A stretch of 64,000 nt of DNA from Sediminibacterium sp. C3 (GCF_000508085.1 NZ_KI669560.1:2279802-2343801); one strand, 5' to 3'; positions 16,899 to 27,840 are shown, counted from the first letter of the stretch. A program made the numbers and translations. Notes: a model not told the origin generated them from the sequence alone.

Positions 16899-19800
16899 TT
16901 GCTGCTCTTGTATGTAGCCATTCAGACTGATATGGTTCAGAATGCTTTGGTTGGATATGCAACCGGAAAATTAAGTACAGCATTGGGGACTGAAGTACGA
17001 ATAAAAAAAGTAAGTATTTCCTTCTTCAGCAAACTAAGCATGGATGGAACATTGGTCAGAGATAAACAAAAAGACACCATCCTCTATGCGGGTAGTCTTA
17101 AATTAAATATCACTGACTGGTTCTTTCTGAAAGACAAAGTAGAACTAAAATACATTGGACTGGAGAATGCGGTAATAAAACTACAGCGAAAAGACAGCAC
17201 CTGGAACTACCAGCATATTGCAGATTATTTCAGCAGCCCCACTCCCACTAAGAAAAAGAAAAATGACATTAACCTGAACCTGAAGAAAATCGATCTTAAA
17301 AATATTCGATTCTTTCAAAACGATTTATGGGTAGGCACACAGAATACGATTGAACTGGGAGCATTGATTATTGATGCGGAGCGGATAGACTTTAACCGAA
17401 ATCAATACATCATCAATGAATGTTTACTAACTCAGCCCAATGTAATACTACAGAATCTGGAGGGATTAAGGCCGCCGAAATTCAAAAAGAAAACTCCATA
17501 CTACGACGGCAAATCCTTCTATTTTAATCCGGGTAATATTGGCATACAGGTAAAGAATATTCAAATAAAAAGCGGGCGTCTTTTTATTGAGGGCAATACG
17601 GATAAAGCAGGACAGGGATTTGATGAATCACATATTGAATTGTCGGCGATGAACGGGAAACTTCAGCAGTTTGTATTGAATAAGGATACCATGCGCGCCA
17701 AAGCGGTTCTTAGCGCAAAAGACCGAAGTGGTTTTGAATTAAAAAAACTGGCAGCCAATATTCGGTTTACGCCTCAAATCATGGAGTTCAATAATCTTGA
17801 TTTGCAAACCAACAAAAGCAGACTTGGCAATTATTATGCCATGCAATACCGCGATTTCAACGAAGATTTTGCCCATTTTTTAAATCAGGTAAAATTAACT
17901 GCCCGTTTCTCCAATGCTAAAATTCACAGCGACGATATTGCATTTTTTGCTCCCGAGCTAAAGGGATGGAACAAACAGATTACATTGGGAGGTAACTTTA
18001 ACGGTACCATTGAAGACTTTTCCGTAGCCGGATTAAATGGAAGCATTGGAGCCAATACCAGTATTACGGGTTCACTATCAATGAAAGGGCTGCCCGATAT
18101 CAACACTACGCAAATCAATTTCAGCAATGGGGTATTAAATACCAATGCTTATGATTTGGGCATTTTTGTCCCAGGTATGAAAGGCATTACTAATCCGGAT
18201 CTTCCTTCGCTTGGGCCAATTGTATTTCGCGGAAATTTTAAAGGAACCATCAATAACTTTAATACAGCAGGTGTAATTTCAACCAGGCTGGGTGGTGCAC
18301 AAACCAATATTAGCCTGGCATTTCCTGAAAAGGGAGAGCCTAGTTTTGAAGGTTTTTTGAGCACTAAAAAATTTCATCTGGGAAAATTCCTGAAAGTAGA
18401 TTCTCTGGGACATATCAACTTCAGCGGGAAAGTTACTGGCTCCAGTTTTAATATCGATCAGCTCAAAACACAGTTTGATGGAATTGTACATAGCCTGGAA
18501 TACATGGGCTATACCTACAGCAATATCATTGCCAACGGAACCATCCAAAGAAAAGCTTTCAACGGTGAATTGGAGATTGAAGACGATAATATTGGATTTA
18601 CCAGTAACGTAGAAGTAGATTTCAGTAAAAAGGAACCTCTCTTCAATATTGTTGGTGACTTGTCCAAAGCAGATTTACATGCGCTGAAACTAATAAAGGA
18701 TTCCATAAAAATTGCCGGATTACTCGATGTGAATTTTACGGGTAGTAATATTGATCAGTTTATAGGAACCGCCAAATTATTGAATGCAAATATTCAAAAT
18801 GCCAGCAACAGTATCCAGTTTGACTCTTTAAATCTAAGTTCCTATTATAACGACACTATCAAGACCCTTCATGTAGGCAGCAATGAATTCAATGCCACCA
18901 TCAACGGAAAATTCAATATCAAGGAACTGCCTTCCAGTTTTCAGGCATTCCTGCACAACTACTATCCTGCTTATATACCGTCTCCTAAAACAACACCCAT
19001 TAATCAGGATTTCGATTTTGCCATCAACACATTTTATATTGAACCCTATTTTAAAATATTCACCAATAAAATTTCCGGTTTCAATGACGTAAGTATCAAG
19101 GGAACCATCGATACACGGAATATTGCTTTGGGTATCAATGCGTATATTCCCTATGGCAAATTTGATCAGTATGCAGCTACCGGATTTCAACTGGAAGGAA
19201 CCGGTGATTTTGATTCCTTAGCCGTCATTACCAATATTAAAAATTTTGAAATTGGCGACAGCCTTAGCCTGCCCAATTCTGTTATTGATATAGTTGCCGC
19301 CAATGATCACTCGGTTGTATCCATTAATACCAAAGCCAACAACACATTAGATGATGCGGCACTTCTTGCCGATGTGTATACCCTTGAAGACGGAGTGCGA
19401 ATTCAATTTAAGCCTTCAAGTTTTGTATTAAAGGAAAAGAAATGGAACATTGAAGACAATGGGGAACTGGTAATTAGAAAAAATTTGTTAAGTGCCAATA
19501 ATGTCAAGATTTCACAGGGAGACTTTCAGGAAATCAGAATTGTTACAGAGGAAGAAGATGGCGGGAATACCAGTAATTTGATAGTGAAATTAAAAAATAT
19601 TGTGCTGGGCGATATCACTTCCCTTTTCATGAGAAAGGAAACACTGGAGGGAATCGTAAGCGGAGACATCAAAGTATCGGATTATTTTGGCGATTATCAG
19701 GCTTCTGCCAATTTAAAAGCTGCTTCTTTTTATTACGAACAGGATTCCATTGGAGTAGTAGACATTAAAGCTGCCTATGACAGTAAAACCGGACTACTGC

Positions 19801-21611
19801 CTTTTGAAGTAGTTTCTCCCAATAAAAACTACGATTTAAGTGCCAAGGGCTCATACAATATCAAAGACACCAGTGGTAATTCATTCAATACCAAAATTCA
19901 TTTGAATGAAACCCAAATTAGTGTGATAGAAAACCTGCTCACAGGATTGTTCAGCAATTTGAAAGGCATTGCATCCGGAGATTTGGAAATCAGCGGAGAT
20001 TTAAATGCACCACAATTACTTGGAGCCATCAGTTTAAAAAACGCCGGCTTAATGGTAGATTTTACGCAGGTGGAATATAGCATTGATTCAGCCAATCTTT
20101 TATTTGAAGAAGACGGAATTAATTTTGGCAGTTTCACACTAAGAGACAAATACGGCTACACGGGTACAGCAAGCGGCAAGTTATACGAGAATGGTTTTAA
20201 AGACATGGTATTTGACTTTGACGTTAGAACCGATAAATTGCTCATGATAGATACCAAGGCCAAGGACAATGAACAGTTTTACGGCAAAGCAATCGGTAGA
20301 GCCAACCTAAGCTTTAAGGGGCCAGAGAACGATTGCAAAATGACCATTGTAGCAGAAGCCAATGATAGCTCACATATTTTTATACCCAATAAGGAAAGCA
20401 AAGAAAGCGGCAGCGCCGACTTCATTGTATTTAAGTCGTATGGAACAGAACTGGAAACAAGTTCTAAAAAGAGTAATTTCAATTTAACGGTAGACCTGGA
20501 TGTAACTGCCAATAACAAAGTACTCATAGATGTAATTTTAGATGAGGTTAGCGGTGATATTATTAAAGCCGTAGGTAATGGACGCCTCTTAATTAAAGCT
20601 GGCACTGTTGAGCCGCTAACTATTAAAGGCCGTTACAATATTGAAAGAGGAAATTATGATTTCAATTTTCAATCCCTGCTAAAAAAGCCATTTGAATTAT
20701 TACCCAACTCCAACAACTATATTGAATGGAATGGAGATCCTTACAAAGCTACCATGAGCATCGATGCTCAATACACAGCAGAACGTATTTCATTATCCGA
20801 TTTAATCGGAAATAATATCTTCAGTGGTTCTGTAAGAGGATATAGGGGTGATGTTTACGTAATTGCTGAATTAAGAAATCAGTTGAGTCAGCCAGATATT
20901 AGCTTCAGACTTGATTTTCCTCAGGGAAGCCCGGTAAAAAACGACAACGAATTCTCTGCCTTCCTGAACAGAATTCAAAGAGATGAAAACGAAATTCTAA
21001 AACAGGTTTCCTTCCTGATTGTATTTGGAACTTTTGCCCCTCCAGGTGAATTCAGTAGTAGAAGTGGTGGAACCAACCCCTACAATATCAGTTCCCTGGG
21101 TATCAATACGCTTTCACAGGTATTAACCAACGAAGTAAACAAAGCCCTATCCGGATTGCTATTTAAAATTACAGGAGACAGAAGTTTACGATTCGACCTG
21201 GGGGCTTCCTTGTACAATAGTTCCAGTATTTTTGGCGCCACTACCGGAGGTGTGCAAAACAATAGCAACGTATTAGACAGATCTAGGGTGAATTTTAAAT
21301 TCGGCAAATCCTTTTTAAACAACAATGTAATTGTAACTTTTGGCGGTGATCTTGATTTTAATTTAGGTGCTCGTTCCGGTGTGGGAAATAATTTTCAATG
21401 GTTGCCCGATTTAAATATCGAGATCATTCTTTCAAAAGACAGAAAACTAAGAGCCATCATATTCAATAAAAACAGCCTTGATATCAGTGGTTCCAATTTT
21501 GGAAGAAGAAATAGAACGGGTGCCAGTATTTCTTACAGAAGAGATTTTGAAAAACTCTGGGGTAAAAAAGAGAAAGAAGTTTCTATTACAGACCCAGCCC
21601 AAAAGAAATAA
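16899..21611 (+). CDS. tamB: TamB-like translocation/assembly module protein (start uncertain)
   Basis: 1570-residue AsmA/TamB-like protein that spans the periplasm as a long beta-taco, thought to move lipids or help outer-membrane protein assembly. An N-terminal transmembrane stretch is followed by a long repetitive beta-rich body and a C-terminal DUF490/TamB domain (about residues 1050-1540) with the typical late block RGDVYVIAELRNQLSQPDIS. The first possible conventional start in frame is TTG 16899, which falls in the middle of the membrane helix. Upstream in-frame codons encode the missing half (NIFRKVILILVAV), but no ATG is in frame before a stop. An ATG at 16823 joins this frame if one A of the A5 run 16831-16835 is removed. 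The true protein is probably about 25 residues longer. Confidence 0.85.
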   Translation: MLLLYVAIQTDMVQNALVGYATGKLSTALGTEVRIKKVSISFFSKLSMDGTLVRDKQKDTILYAGSLKLNITDWFFLKDKVELKYIGLENAVIKLQRKDSTWNYQHIADYFSSPTPTKKKKNDINLNLKKIDLKNIRFFQNDLWVGTQNTIELGALIIDAERIDFNRNQYIINECLLTQPNVILQNLEGLRPPKFKKKTPYYDGKSFYFNPGNIGIQVKNIQIKSGRLFIEGNTDKAGQGFDESHIELSAMNGKLQQFVLNKDTMRAKAVLSAKDRSGFELKKLAANIRFTPQIMEFNNLDLQTNKSRLGNYYAMQYRDFNEDFAHFLNQVKLTARFSNAKIHSDDIAFFAPELKGWNKQITLGGNFNGTIEDFSVAGLNGSIGANTSITGSLSMKGLPDINTTQINFSNGVLNTNAYDLGIFVPGMKGITNPDLPSLGPIVFRGNFKGTINNFNTAGVISTRLGGAQTNISLAFPEKGEPSFEGFLSTKKFHLGKFLKVDSLGHINFSGKVTGSSFNIDQLKTQFDGIVHSLEYMGYTYSNIIANGTIQRKAFNGELEIEDDNIGFTSNVEVDFSKKEPLFNIVGDLSKADLHALKLIKDSIKIAGLLDVNFTGSNIDQFIGTAKLLNANIQNASNSIQFDSLNLSSYYNDTIKTLHVGSNEFNATINGKFNIKELPSSFQAFLHNYYPAYIPSPKTTPINQDFDFAINTFYIEPYFKIFTNKISGFNDVSIKGTIDTRNIALGINAYIPYGKFDQYAATGFQLEGTGDFDSLAVITNIKNFEIGDSLSLPNSVIDIVAANDHSVVSINTKANNTLDDAALLADVYTLEDGVRIQFKPSSFVLKEKKWNIEDNGELVIRKNLLSANNVKISQGDFQEIRIVTEEEDGGNTSNLIVKLKNIVLGDITSLFMRKETLEGIVSGDIKVSDYFGDYQASANLKAASFYYEQDSIGVVDIKAAYDSKTGLLPFEVVSPNKNYDLSAKGSYNIKDTSGNSFNTKIHLNETQISVIENLLTGLFSNLKGIASGDLEISGDLNAPQLLGAISLKNAGLMVDFTQVEYSIDSANLLFEEDGINFGSFTLRDKYGYTGTASGKLYENGFKDMVFDFDVRTDKLLMIDTKAKDNEQFYGKAIGRANLSFKGPENDCKMTIVAEANDSSHIFIPNKESKESGSADFIVFKSYGTELETSSKKSNFNLTVDLDVTANNKVLIDVILDEVSGDIIKAVGNGRLLIKAGTVEPLTIKGRYNIERGNYDFNFQSLLKKPFELLPNSNNYIEWNGDPYKATMSIDAQYTAERISLSDLIGNNIFSGSVRGYRGDVYVIAELRNQLSQPDISFRLDFPQGSPVKNDNEFSAFLNRIQRDENEILKQVSFLIVFGTFAPPGEFSSRSGGTNPYNISSLGINTLSQVLTNEVNKALSGLLFKITGDRSLRFDLGASLYNSSSIFGATTGGVQNNSNVLDRSRVNFKFGKSFLNNNVIVTFGGDLDFNLGARSGVGNNFQWLPDLNIEIILSKDRKLRAIIFNKNSLDISGSNFGRRNRTGASISYRRDFEKLWGKKEKEVSITDPAQKK

Positions 21612-21660
21612 AATACTTTCTTTTTAGCGCAATTACAAGAGGGGTAATTAAAAGTATAAT

Positions 21661-23199
21661 TTATGGCAGAAGCGGACCAGGAACTTTCTTACAGTTTCTT
21701 AACCGATAAATATAAAAGTAGCGAACTACTCCCCCGCCTCTTTGCTGTTTTAATTTTTCAGCAGGTTCAATTTTACTAAAATAAGCACCATAAGCTTCTT
21801 CTACATTCAAAGGTAAATTAGAAGGTACAATGGCATAGGCGTCCATTCCTATTTTCAGGCTGGTTCGCTGCTGATTCAACCAGGCAAACTGATGGAGATC
21901 CTGCAAAGTACCAACTCCAATTAAGGGAACACCGGAAATTCTGGAAACATAAAATTCCAGATGCCCTCCCGGAAACCATTTATGGGTTACTAATAAGGGA
22001 TTAGATTTTATCTGACCTTCTGCTATATCTTCTTTTACAATACTTGAAAATTGCTCCCCTAAAGAAGCCCATCCGGATAAATCCAAAGTAGGACAATATT
22101 CACCATAAGCCTCTTTGGACTGAGAACCAAAATTAACAGGCGAAAAGCGAATCAGGGAAATGCCAGTTAGCAGAGCAACAACTACAAAACCAAGAGCCCA
22201 TTTAAGTATACCTGGGAAGGAAACAGTTTTCCGTTGATCCAGCCAGGCAGCTACTATAAAATAAAGGGGAATATAGGCAGGCCCAGACCAATGCGGCAAA
22301 GTGGGATTAAACAATGCAATTCCCCAGAAAACCAGCAACATTGGGATACTCATACTAAAAAGCCAGGCTTTTATTCTTTGTTGTCGAAAACGAAACTGTT
22401 TTCTGAGCAGGAGAATTACCGACAACCATACCAACACAAACACAAAAGGATTCTGATAGGCAAATTCCCCTGCTATTTCCTGTAAAAAGGCATCGGTATT
22501 AATGCCAGTATGGGTTACCCTCCCCGAATGGAACCGATAAGTAATAAAATCATTCTGAATATTCCAGTAAAGAATAGGCAGCAAAAACAAAACGGTAATA
22601 AAGGCAGATACATACAACCTTGGATTACTTAGCCAATGGCGTTTCTGCAACAAAATGTATAATCCAAAGCCAGCCCAGAGAAAAAGTCCGTGCACTTTGG
22701 CCAATGTAGCAAGTCCAATCACGACTCCCAGAAAAATCCATACACTCCAGTTTTTTTCTTCCGACTTGTGAATAACCAGATAGGCCATTATATACAATGC
22801 ACCTGTCCAGAAAGGCATCTGAGGAGAATCGGGCAGAACAAAAAATCCGGCAATAAAACCCGTGTAAACAGAAGCGGTGTATAAAAGCGCCGCAAACCAG
22901 CCCATTCGTTCGTTCCCGATCAACTTACCCGTCTTAAAAATAAACCAGGTAGAAAAAGCTGCCCCAACAAAACTTCCCAATCTCAGAGACAATTCAGAAG
23001 CCCACCAGCCGTTTAAACTGAAAATACGTATCATCCAGGCAACCATGGGCGGATGGTCAAAATAATTCCAGTCGGGTCTTAACACATAAGTCCAGTAATA
23101 AACCTCATCATTGCCCAGCTCAATAGTAGAAGCCAGCAGGAGTTTAACAATAAAACTGATGCCTATTAAATAGAGAACTGATTTGGTATAGGATTTCAT
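21661..23199 (-). CDS. GT39/ArnT-like membrane glycosyltransferase
   Basis: Integral membrane protein with about ten hydrophobic helices and the PMT/ArnT-type first loop: LGNDEVYYWTYVLRPDWNYF followed by DHPPMVAW, containing the conserved acidic residues that bind the polyprenyl-phosphate sugar donor. Family enzymes move a sugar from a lipid-phosphate donor onto lipid A, proteins or glycans on the outer face of the inner membrane. The frame starts at ATG 23208, with a second ATG at 23199; the later one gives a normal MKSYTKSVLYLIG start and is preferred. Last gene of the carA-aroQ-GT39 run. Confidence 0.8.
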   Translation of the reverse strand: MKSYTKSVLYLIGISFIVKLLLASTIELGNDEVYYWTYVLRPDWNYFDHPPMVAWMIRIFSLNGWWASELSLRLGSFVGAAFSTWFIFKTGKLIGNERMGWFAALLYTASVYTGFIAGFFVLPDSPQMPFWTGALYIMAYLVIHKSEEKNWSVWIFLGVVIGLATLAKVHGLFLWAGFGLYILLQKRHWLSNPRLYVSAFITVLFLLPILYWNIQNDFITYRFHSGRVTHTGINTDAFLQEIAGEFAYQNPFVFVLVWLSVILLLRKQFRFRQQRIKAWLFSMSIPMLLVFWGIALFNPTLPHWSGPAYIPLYFIVAAWLDQRKTVSFPGILKWALGFVVVALLTGISLIRFSPVNFGSQSKEAYGEYCPTLDLSGWASLGEQFSSIVKEDIAEGQIKSNPLLVTHKWFPGGHLEFYVSRISGVPLIGVGTLQDLHQFAWLNQQRTSLKIGMDAYAIVPSNLPLNVEEAYGAYFSKIEPAEKLKQQRGGGVVRYFYIYRLRNCKKVPGPLLP

Positions 23200-23264
23200 C
23201 AACAGCATTCAGAAGCTGGATAGTGAGCAATAAAAGTAAGAAAAAAACGGCGGATGCACCGATA

Positions 23265-23690
23265 TTAGGCCTTTTGCCACATGAACCATTGAACAGCCAG
23301 CGCATAACCAGACAATCCAAGTCCGGCAATGGTGCCCTTTGCTTTTGCAGAAACATGAGAGATTTTTCTAAAATCTTCTCTTGCGTGAATATTGCTGATA
23401 TGTACTTCAATAACCGGAACAGAAATAGCAGCAATGGCATCACCAATGGCAACACTGGTATGCGTATAGCCGCCTGGATTCAATACAATTCCATCAACAG
23501 TCTCTGCTGCTGACTGGATAGCGTTGATGAGTTCGCCTTCAACATTCGATTGAAAATAAGTGAAACGAACCGCAGGGAAATTTGTTTCCAGTTGTTGCAG
23601 ATATTGCTCAAAGGAAAGACTACCGTAAACCTCCGGTTCCCTTTTTCCCAGCAAATTCAAATTCGGCCCATTGATAATTGCAATATTCAT
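23265..23690 (-). CDS. aroQ: type II 3-dehydroquinate dehydratase
   Basis: 141-residue class II dehydroquinase, third step of the shikimate pathway. NGPNLNLLGKREPEVYG contains the catalytic Arg and Tyr of the lid; GIVLNPGGYTHTSVAI holds the conserved Asn and the region around the substrate; PVIEVHISNIHAREDFR carries the catalytic His. Length and motifs are standard. It begins 9 bases after the carA stop, indicating cotranscription. Confidence 0.96.
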   Translation of the reverse strand: MNIAIINGPNLNLLGKREPEVYGSLSFEQYLQQLETNFPAVRFTYFQSNVEGELINAIQSAAETVDGIVLNPGGYTHTSVAIGDAIAAISVPVIEVHISNIHAREDFRKISHVSAKAKGTIAGLGLSGYALAVQWFMWQKA

Positions 23691-23699
23691 AGAATGAAA

Positions 23700-24803
23700 T
23701 TACTGCATCATTTCAACAAAACGATCAAATAAATAACGGCTATCGTGCGGGCCTGGGGTGCTTTCCGGGTGATATTGAACGCTAAACGCAGGACGGTCTT
23801 TTAAACGGATACCTTCAATGGATTCATCGTTCAGATTCACGTGTGTTACTTCTACATTCGGATGATTCTTCACTGCAACCGGATCAACACCAAAACCATG
23901 GTTCTGAGTAGTGATTTCGCATTGACCAGTGATTATATTTTTAACAGGGTGATTCAACCCTCTGTGCCCATGGTGCATTTTAAATGTTGGGATATCGTTG
24001 GCCAGTGCAAGTAGCTGGTGGCCTAAACAGATTCCGAAGACTGGCTTTTTCTCTGCCAACACATCTTTCACCGTTTCAATGGCATAAGGCATAGCGGCAG
24101 GATCACCTGGCCCATTGGAAATAAAATAACCGGTTGGATTAAATTCTTTCAAACGTTCAATTTTTGTTTTTGCAGGATGAACCCTAATATGTGCGCCCCT
24201 GCTTACCAAACATTGCAGAATATGTTGTTTAACACCAAAATCTAATACAGCTACTTTTATAGCCGATGCAGGATCTCCCAACTCGTATTCAGTAGTAGTA
24301 CTTACTTTACTGGCCAGTTCCTGACCATCCATACTGGGGACTTCTTTCAAACGGGCTTTTAATTCTTCTACAGAAAGATCTTCTGAAGAAATAATGCAAT
24401 TCATTGCCCCTACTGTTCTTATATGTGCCACTAAAGCACGGGTATCAATCCCATCAATAGCTACAATATTGTTTTGGATTAAATAAGCATTTAAATCTTG
24501 ATTGGCCTGGTGTCTGCTGTACTGTTCTTCCAGGTTTCTGGCTATCAGTGCATGAATCTTTACTGAATTACTCTCTACATCTGATTCCTTAACCCCGTAG
24601 TTTCCAATATGCACGGTATTCATAATAATCACCTGTCCGGTATAACTGGGGTCAGTAAACACTTCCTGGTATCCAGTCATCCCAGTATTAAAACAAATTT
24701 CGCCAGTGGCGGTTCCAATTTTACCAAAAGACAGACCATGAAAAACATGTCCATCAGCAAGTACAAGTGTAGCAGGTTTACGGATAAGTGTGGAATGAGG
24801 CAT
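23700..24803 (-). CDS. carA: carbamoyl-phosphate synthase small subunit
   Basis: 367-residue glutaminase subunit that supplies ammonia to CarB for carbamoyl phosphate (pyrimidines, arginine). The N-terminal CPSase domain begins ATLVLADGHVFHG and includes TGMTGYQEVFTDPSY. The C-terminal class I amidotransferase domain has the nucleophile Cys in FGICLGHQLL, and the His-Glu pair in QYHPESTPGPHD. No carB is in the window. It follows the terminator of the rpoA-rplQ operon by about 70 bases and so probably has its own promoter. Confidence 0.96.
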   Translation of the reverse strand: MPHSTLIRKPATLVLADGHVFHGLSFGKIGTATGEICFNTGMTGYQEVFTDPSYTGQVIIMNTVHIGNYGVKESDVESNSVKIHALIARNLEEQYSRHQANQDLNAYLIQNNIVAIDGIDTRALVAHIRTVGAMNCIISSEDLSVEELKARLKEVPSMDGQELASKVSTTTEYELGDPASAIKVAVLDFGVKQHILQCLVSRGAHIRVHPAKTKIERLKEFNPTGYFISNGPGDPAAMPYAIETVKDVLAEKKPVFGICLGHQLLALANDIPTFKMHHGHRGLNHPVKNIITGQCEITTQNHGFGVDPVAVKNHPNVEVTHVNLNDESIEGIRLKDRPAFSVQYHPESTPGPHDSRYLFDRFVEMMQ

Positions 24804-24872
24804 AGTGAAAATTATGAGTGCAAAAGAAAATCAATTTTATCAAAAAAACGAATGAAGTTGCTAACAGACAGA

Positions 24873-24908
24873 TTAAAAAAAAGGCAAAACCGAAACGATT
24901 TTGCCTTT
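24873..24908 (-). terminator. terminator of the infA-rplQ operon
   Basis: On the minus strand, a perfect 10-bp stem (24880-24889 with 24899-24908) and a 9-nt loop are followed by a run of T. It lies 23 bases past the rplQ stop and separates it from carA. Confidence 0.85.
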
Positions 24909-24931
24909 ATGTTAACACCACTTCATTTAAT

Positions 24932-25447
24932 TTATTCAGCGGCTTTTTCTTCAGTTGAAGCAGCTTCTGGAGCTACAGTGGTTTCTTCAGCAGCTTCTGC
25001 TTTTTTAGGAGCGCGGCTACGGCGTGTTTTCTTAGCAGGTTCAGCAGCAGTTGTTGCAGACTTGCCATAGATTTCGTTGAAATCAACCAATTCAATCATT
25101 GCTTTTTCAGCATTGTCACCAGGACGAATGCCTAATTTCAAAATACGGGTGTAACCACCTGGACGAGAAGCCACTTTAGGACCTACTACAGTGAATAATT
25201 CCTTCACAGCAGCTTTATCCTGCAATTCAGCAAAAACCAAACGGTGATTGTGGCTGATTTGTAAAGCAGACTCATTCTTTTTAGTCTTGGTAATCAATGG
25301 CTCTACGTAAGCTCTTAATGCCTTGGCTTTAGCCAAAGTAGTTACGATACGCTTGTGCGTGATTAGCTGACTTGCAAGGTTCTGCAATAAAGCTACTCTG
25401 TGTGCCTTTTTACGGCCGAGGTTGTTGATTTTGTCTCCGTGACGCAT
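24932..25447 (-). CDS. rplQ: 50S ribosomal protein L17
   Basis: 171-residue L17. The N-terminus [20 protein letters not shown] is the diagnostic start and the globular domain ends near residue 128. The rest is an Ala/Glu/Lys tail with a basic patch ([11 protein letters not shown]) followed by acidic repeats; it makes this protein about 45 residues longer than E. coli L17. Such tails occur in Bacteroidota L17 and are probably surface-exposed on the ribosome. Last gene of its operon. Confidence 0.96.
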   Translation of the reverse strand: MRHGDKINNLGRKKAHRVALLQNLASQLITHKRIVTTLAKAKALRAYVEPLITKTKKNESALQISHNHRLVFAELQDKAAVKELFTVVGPKVASRPGGYTRILKLGIRPGDNAEKAMIELVDFNEIYGKSATTAAEPAKKTRRSRAPKKAEAAEETTVAPEAASTEEKAAE

Positions 25448-25531
25448 GACATTTAAGTTTTATCTCCACACCGTGTCAGGATTTGTGGAGCTTGCTTCTC
25501 TTACCAAGGTAAGGGAAGCGTGAATGAATAA

Positions 25532-26533
25532 TTAATTATCTAAATTGTCTAAACCTAGTTTACCTAAGTCCATACCAAAGCTTAATCCTCTTTCGGTTAA
25601 TACCTGTTCAATTTCAGACAAGGATTTCTGACCGAAGTTTCTGAACTTCATCAAATCTTCCTGTTCGTATTGTACCAGTTCGCTTAAGCTGTTGATTTTA
25701 GCTGCTTTTAAGCAATTGAAAGCACGCACTGAAAGATCTAAATCTTCTAATGGAGTTTTCAATACTTTGCGCAATTGCAAAACATGCTCATCAACCACAT
25801 CTTCTTTCTTATCTTCTTTGTTATCGAAAGTGATGTTTTCATCGGTGATGATCATCAAGTGCTGAATCAAAATTCTGGAAGCTTGCTTAACGGCTTCTTC
25901 AGGATGAATGGTTCCGTCTGTAGCTACATCCAACACTAATTTCTCGTAGTCGGTTCTTTGTTCAACACGGTAGTTCTCAATAGCGTACTTAACGTTCTTG
26001 ATAGGTGTGTGAATAGAATCGATTGCGATATATCCAAATGGAGCATCCTTCACTTTGTTTTCTTCAGCAGGAACATAACCGCGACCTCTTGCGATGGTAA
26101 GCTCGATGTCTAATTTAGCGGTAGGATCCATTGTGCAGATTAACAATTCAGGGTTCATTACCTGGAAGCTTGGAGTTGCTTCTCCAATCATTCCGGCAGT
26201 GAATTCGCTGCGTCCCTTGATAGATAAATTGATTTTCTCAGAAGTCAGATCCATATCGGCGTTCTTCTTAAAACGAACCTGCTTTAAATTCAGGATCATT
26301 TCAGTAACGTCTTCGGTAATTCCTTTGATGGTAGCAAACTCGTGGTCTACTCCGTCAATTTTAATTCCTACGATAGCGTATCCTTCTAAAGAACTTAAAA
26401 GTACTCTGCGTAAAGCATTACCAATGGTTAAACCATATCCTGGCTCTAGCGGACGAAATTCAAACTGACCTTCAAAATCAGTTGCTTTCTGTAGAACGAT
26501 TTTGTCTGGCTTTTGGAAGCTTAATATTGCCAT
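25532..26533 (-). CDS. rpoA: RNA polymerase alpha subunit
   Basis: 333-residue alpha subunit. The N-terminal dimerisation domain has [20 protein letters not shown]; the C-terminal domain (about residues 265-325) reads [19 protein letters not shown] with the helix-hairpin-helix used for UP-element and activator contact. The frame extends 19 codons further to 26590, but [11 protein letters not shown] at 26533 is the conserved start. Between rpsD and rplQ, the usual position in the alpha operon. Confidence 0.96.
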   Translation of the reverse strand: MAILSFQKPDKIVLQKATDFEGQFEFRPLEPGYGLTIGNALRRVLLSSLEGYAIVGIKIDGVDHEFATIKGITEDVTEMILNLKQVRFKKNADMDLTSEKINLSIKGRSEFTAGMIGEATPSFQVMNPELLICTMDPTAKLDIELTIARGRGYVPAEENKVKDAPFGYIAIDSIHTPIKNVKYAIENYRVEQRTDYEKLVLDVATDGTIHPEEAVKQASRILIQHLMIITDENITFDNKEDKKEDVVDEHVLQLRKVLKTPLEDLDLSVRAFNCLKAAKINSLSELVQYEQEDLMKFRNFGQKSLSEIEQVLTERGLSFGMDLGKLGLDNLDN

Positions 26534-26570
26534 GTTAAAACGTGTTTTATTAATTGTGTGAGTAGATAAA

Positions 26571-27176
26571 TTACTTAGAGTACAATTCAACGATCAACTG
26601 CTCCTTAATGTTTTCAGGAACATGTTCGCGCTCTGGCATGGTGATGAACGTACCTTTCATTTCAGATTCGTTCCAGTCTAACCAACCAAACTTAGGGTTT
26701 TTACCACGAGTTTTGCTGGTAATGCCAGAATTGTGTGCACTCTTAGGACGGTAAGCAATAATATCACCTGGCTTACAAGTGTAAGAAGGTACATTCATGA
26801 TTTCACCGTTTACAGTAATATGCTTATGGTTAACTAACTGACGAGCTTCTGGACGGCTGGCAGTTAATCCCATACGGAATACTGTATTGTCTAAACGTGC
26901 TTCTAATAATTTAATCAGGTTCTCACCGGTAACACCTTTTAAACGCTGAGCTTCTTCAAAAGTCTTACGGAACTGGCGCTCCAATACACCATAAGTGTAT
27001 TTTGCTTTTTGCTTTTCTCTTAACTGTAGGGCATATTCGCCTAAAGTTTTACGCTTACGGGCAGCACCGTGCTGTCCTGGAGGGTTAGAATTTTTACCTA
27101 ACCACTTGGCATTTCCTAAAATAGGTTCGCCGAAGATTCTGGAGATTTTGGTCTTTGGACCTGTGTAACGTGCCAT
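26571..27176 (-). CDS. rpsD: 30S ribosomal protein S4
   Basis: 201-residue S4, a primary 16S rRNA-binding protein. [19 protein letters not shown] is typical of Bacteroidota S4, and the S4 RNA-binding domain ([20 protein letters not shown], then NHKHITVNG) is intact. S4 represses the alpha operon in E. coli; nothing here shows whether that holds. It is separated from rpsK by 143 bases. Confidence 0.96.
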   Translation of the reverse strand: MARYTGPKTKISRIFGEPILGNAKWLGKNSNPPGQHGAARKRKTLGEYALQLREKQKAKYTYGVLERQFRKTFEEAQRLKGVTGENLIKLLEARLDNTVFRMGLTASRPEARQLVNHKHITVNGEIMNVPSYTCKPGDIIAYRPKSAHNSGITSKTRGKNPKFGWLDWNESEMKGTFITMPEREHVPENIKEQLIVELYSK

Positions 27177-27319
27177 AATTTAAATTTTCATTTCGATTTT
27201 TTTAGCATTCGTTGCGTCGATCGGTTAAAAATCGTAAAAAATGAATCGGGCAACCTTTTGATAAATGAAACCTTGTGGCTCAATATTTTTTCCACTACCC
27301 CGGTTGGGGCTTAGGTATA

Positions 27320-27730
27320 TTAAACTCTTCTTTGTTTTGGAGGACGACATCCGTTGTGCGGCATAGGAGTAACGTCCTTGATAGAAGTTACTTCAATACC
27401 AGACTGAGAAATAGAACGGATAGCACCTTCGCGACCAGCGCCTGGTCCTTTCACAAACACATCAACACGCTTCAAACCTGCGTCTAATGCTACTTTAGCG
27501 GCATCAGCAGCAGCCATCTGAGCTGCGTAAGGAGTGTTTTTCTTAGAACCTTTAAAACCCATTTTACCAGCACTGCTCCAGCTAATAACCTGGCCAGTCT
27601 TGTTGGTAAAACTGATAATGATGTTGTTGAAAGTAGCAGAGATTCTTACTTCACCTGCGGCATCTACTTTTACTACTCTTTTCTTGGCAGCAGCTTTTGC
27701 ACTGTTCTGCGCTTTTTGTGGTTTAGCCAT
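27320..27730 (-). CDS. rpsK: 30S ribosomal protein S11
   Basis: 136-residue S11 of the 30S platform. Diagnostic segments are [32 protein letters not shown] and the C-terminal [12 protein letters not shown]. An Ala/Lys-rich N-terminal extension of about 20 residues is normal in the phylum. Long spacers on both sides are unusual for this operon. Confidence 0.97.
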   Translation of the reverse strand: MAKPQKAQNSAKAAAKKRVVKVDAAGEVRISATFNNIIISFTNKTGQVISWSSAGKMGFKGSKKNTPYAAQMAAADAAKVALDAGLKRVDVFVKGPGAGREGAIRSISQSGIEVTSIKDVTPMPHNGCRPPKQRRV

Positions 27731-27840
27731 TTTTGCTTTTTTAGGTAATCTTCCCCGAGGGGATGGTTAAAAAATATCCGTAGTAACGGAACCCTGCAGT
27801 CTCCTTCTTTTTTAGAGATCCAACCGACAGGGATTTATGT

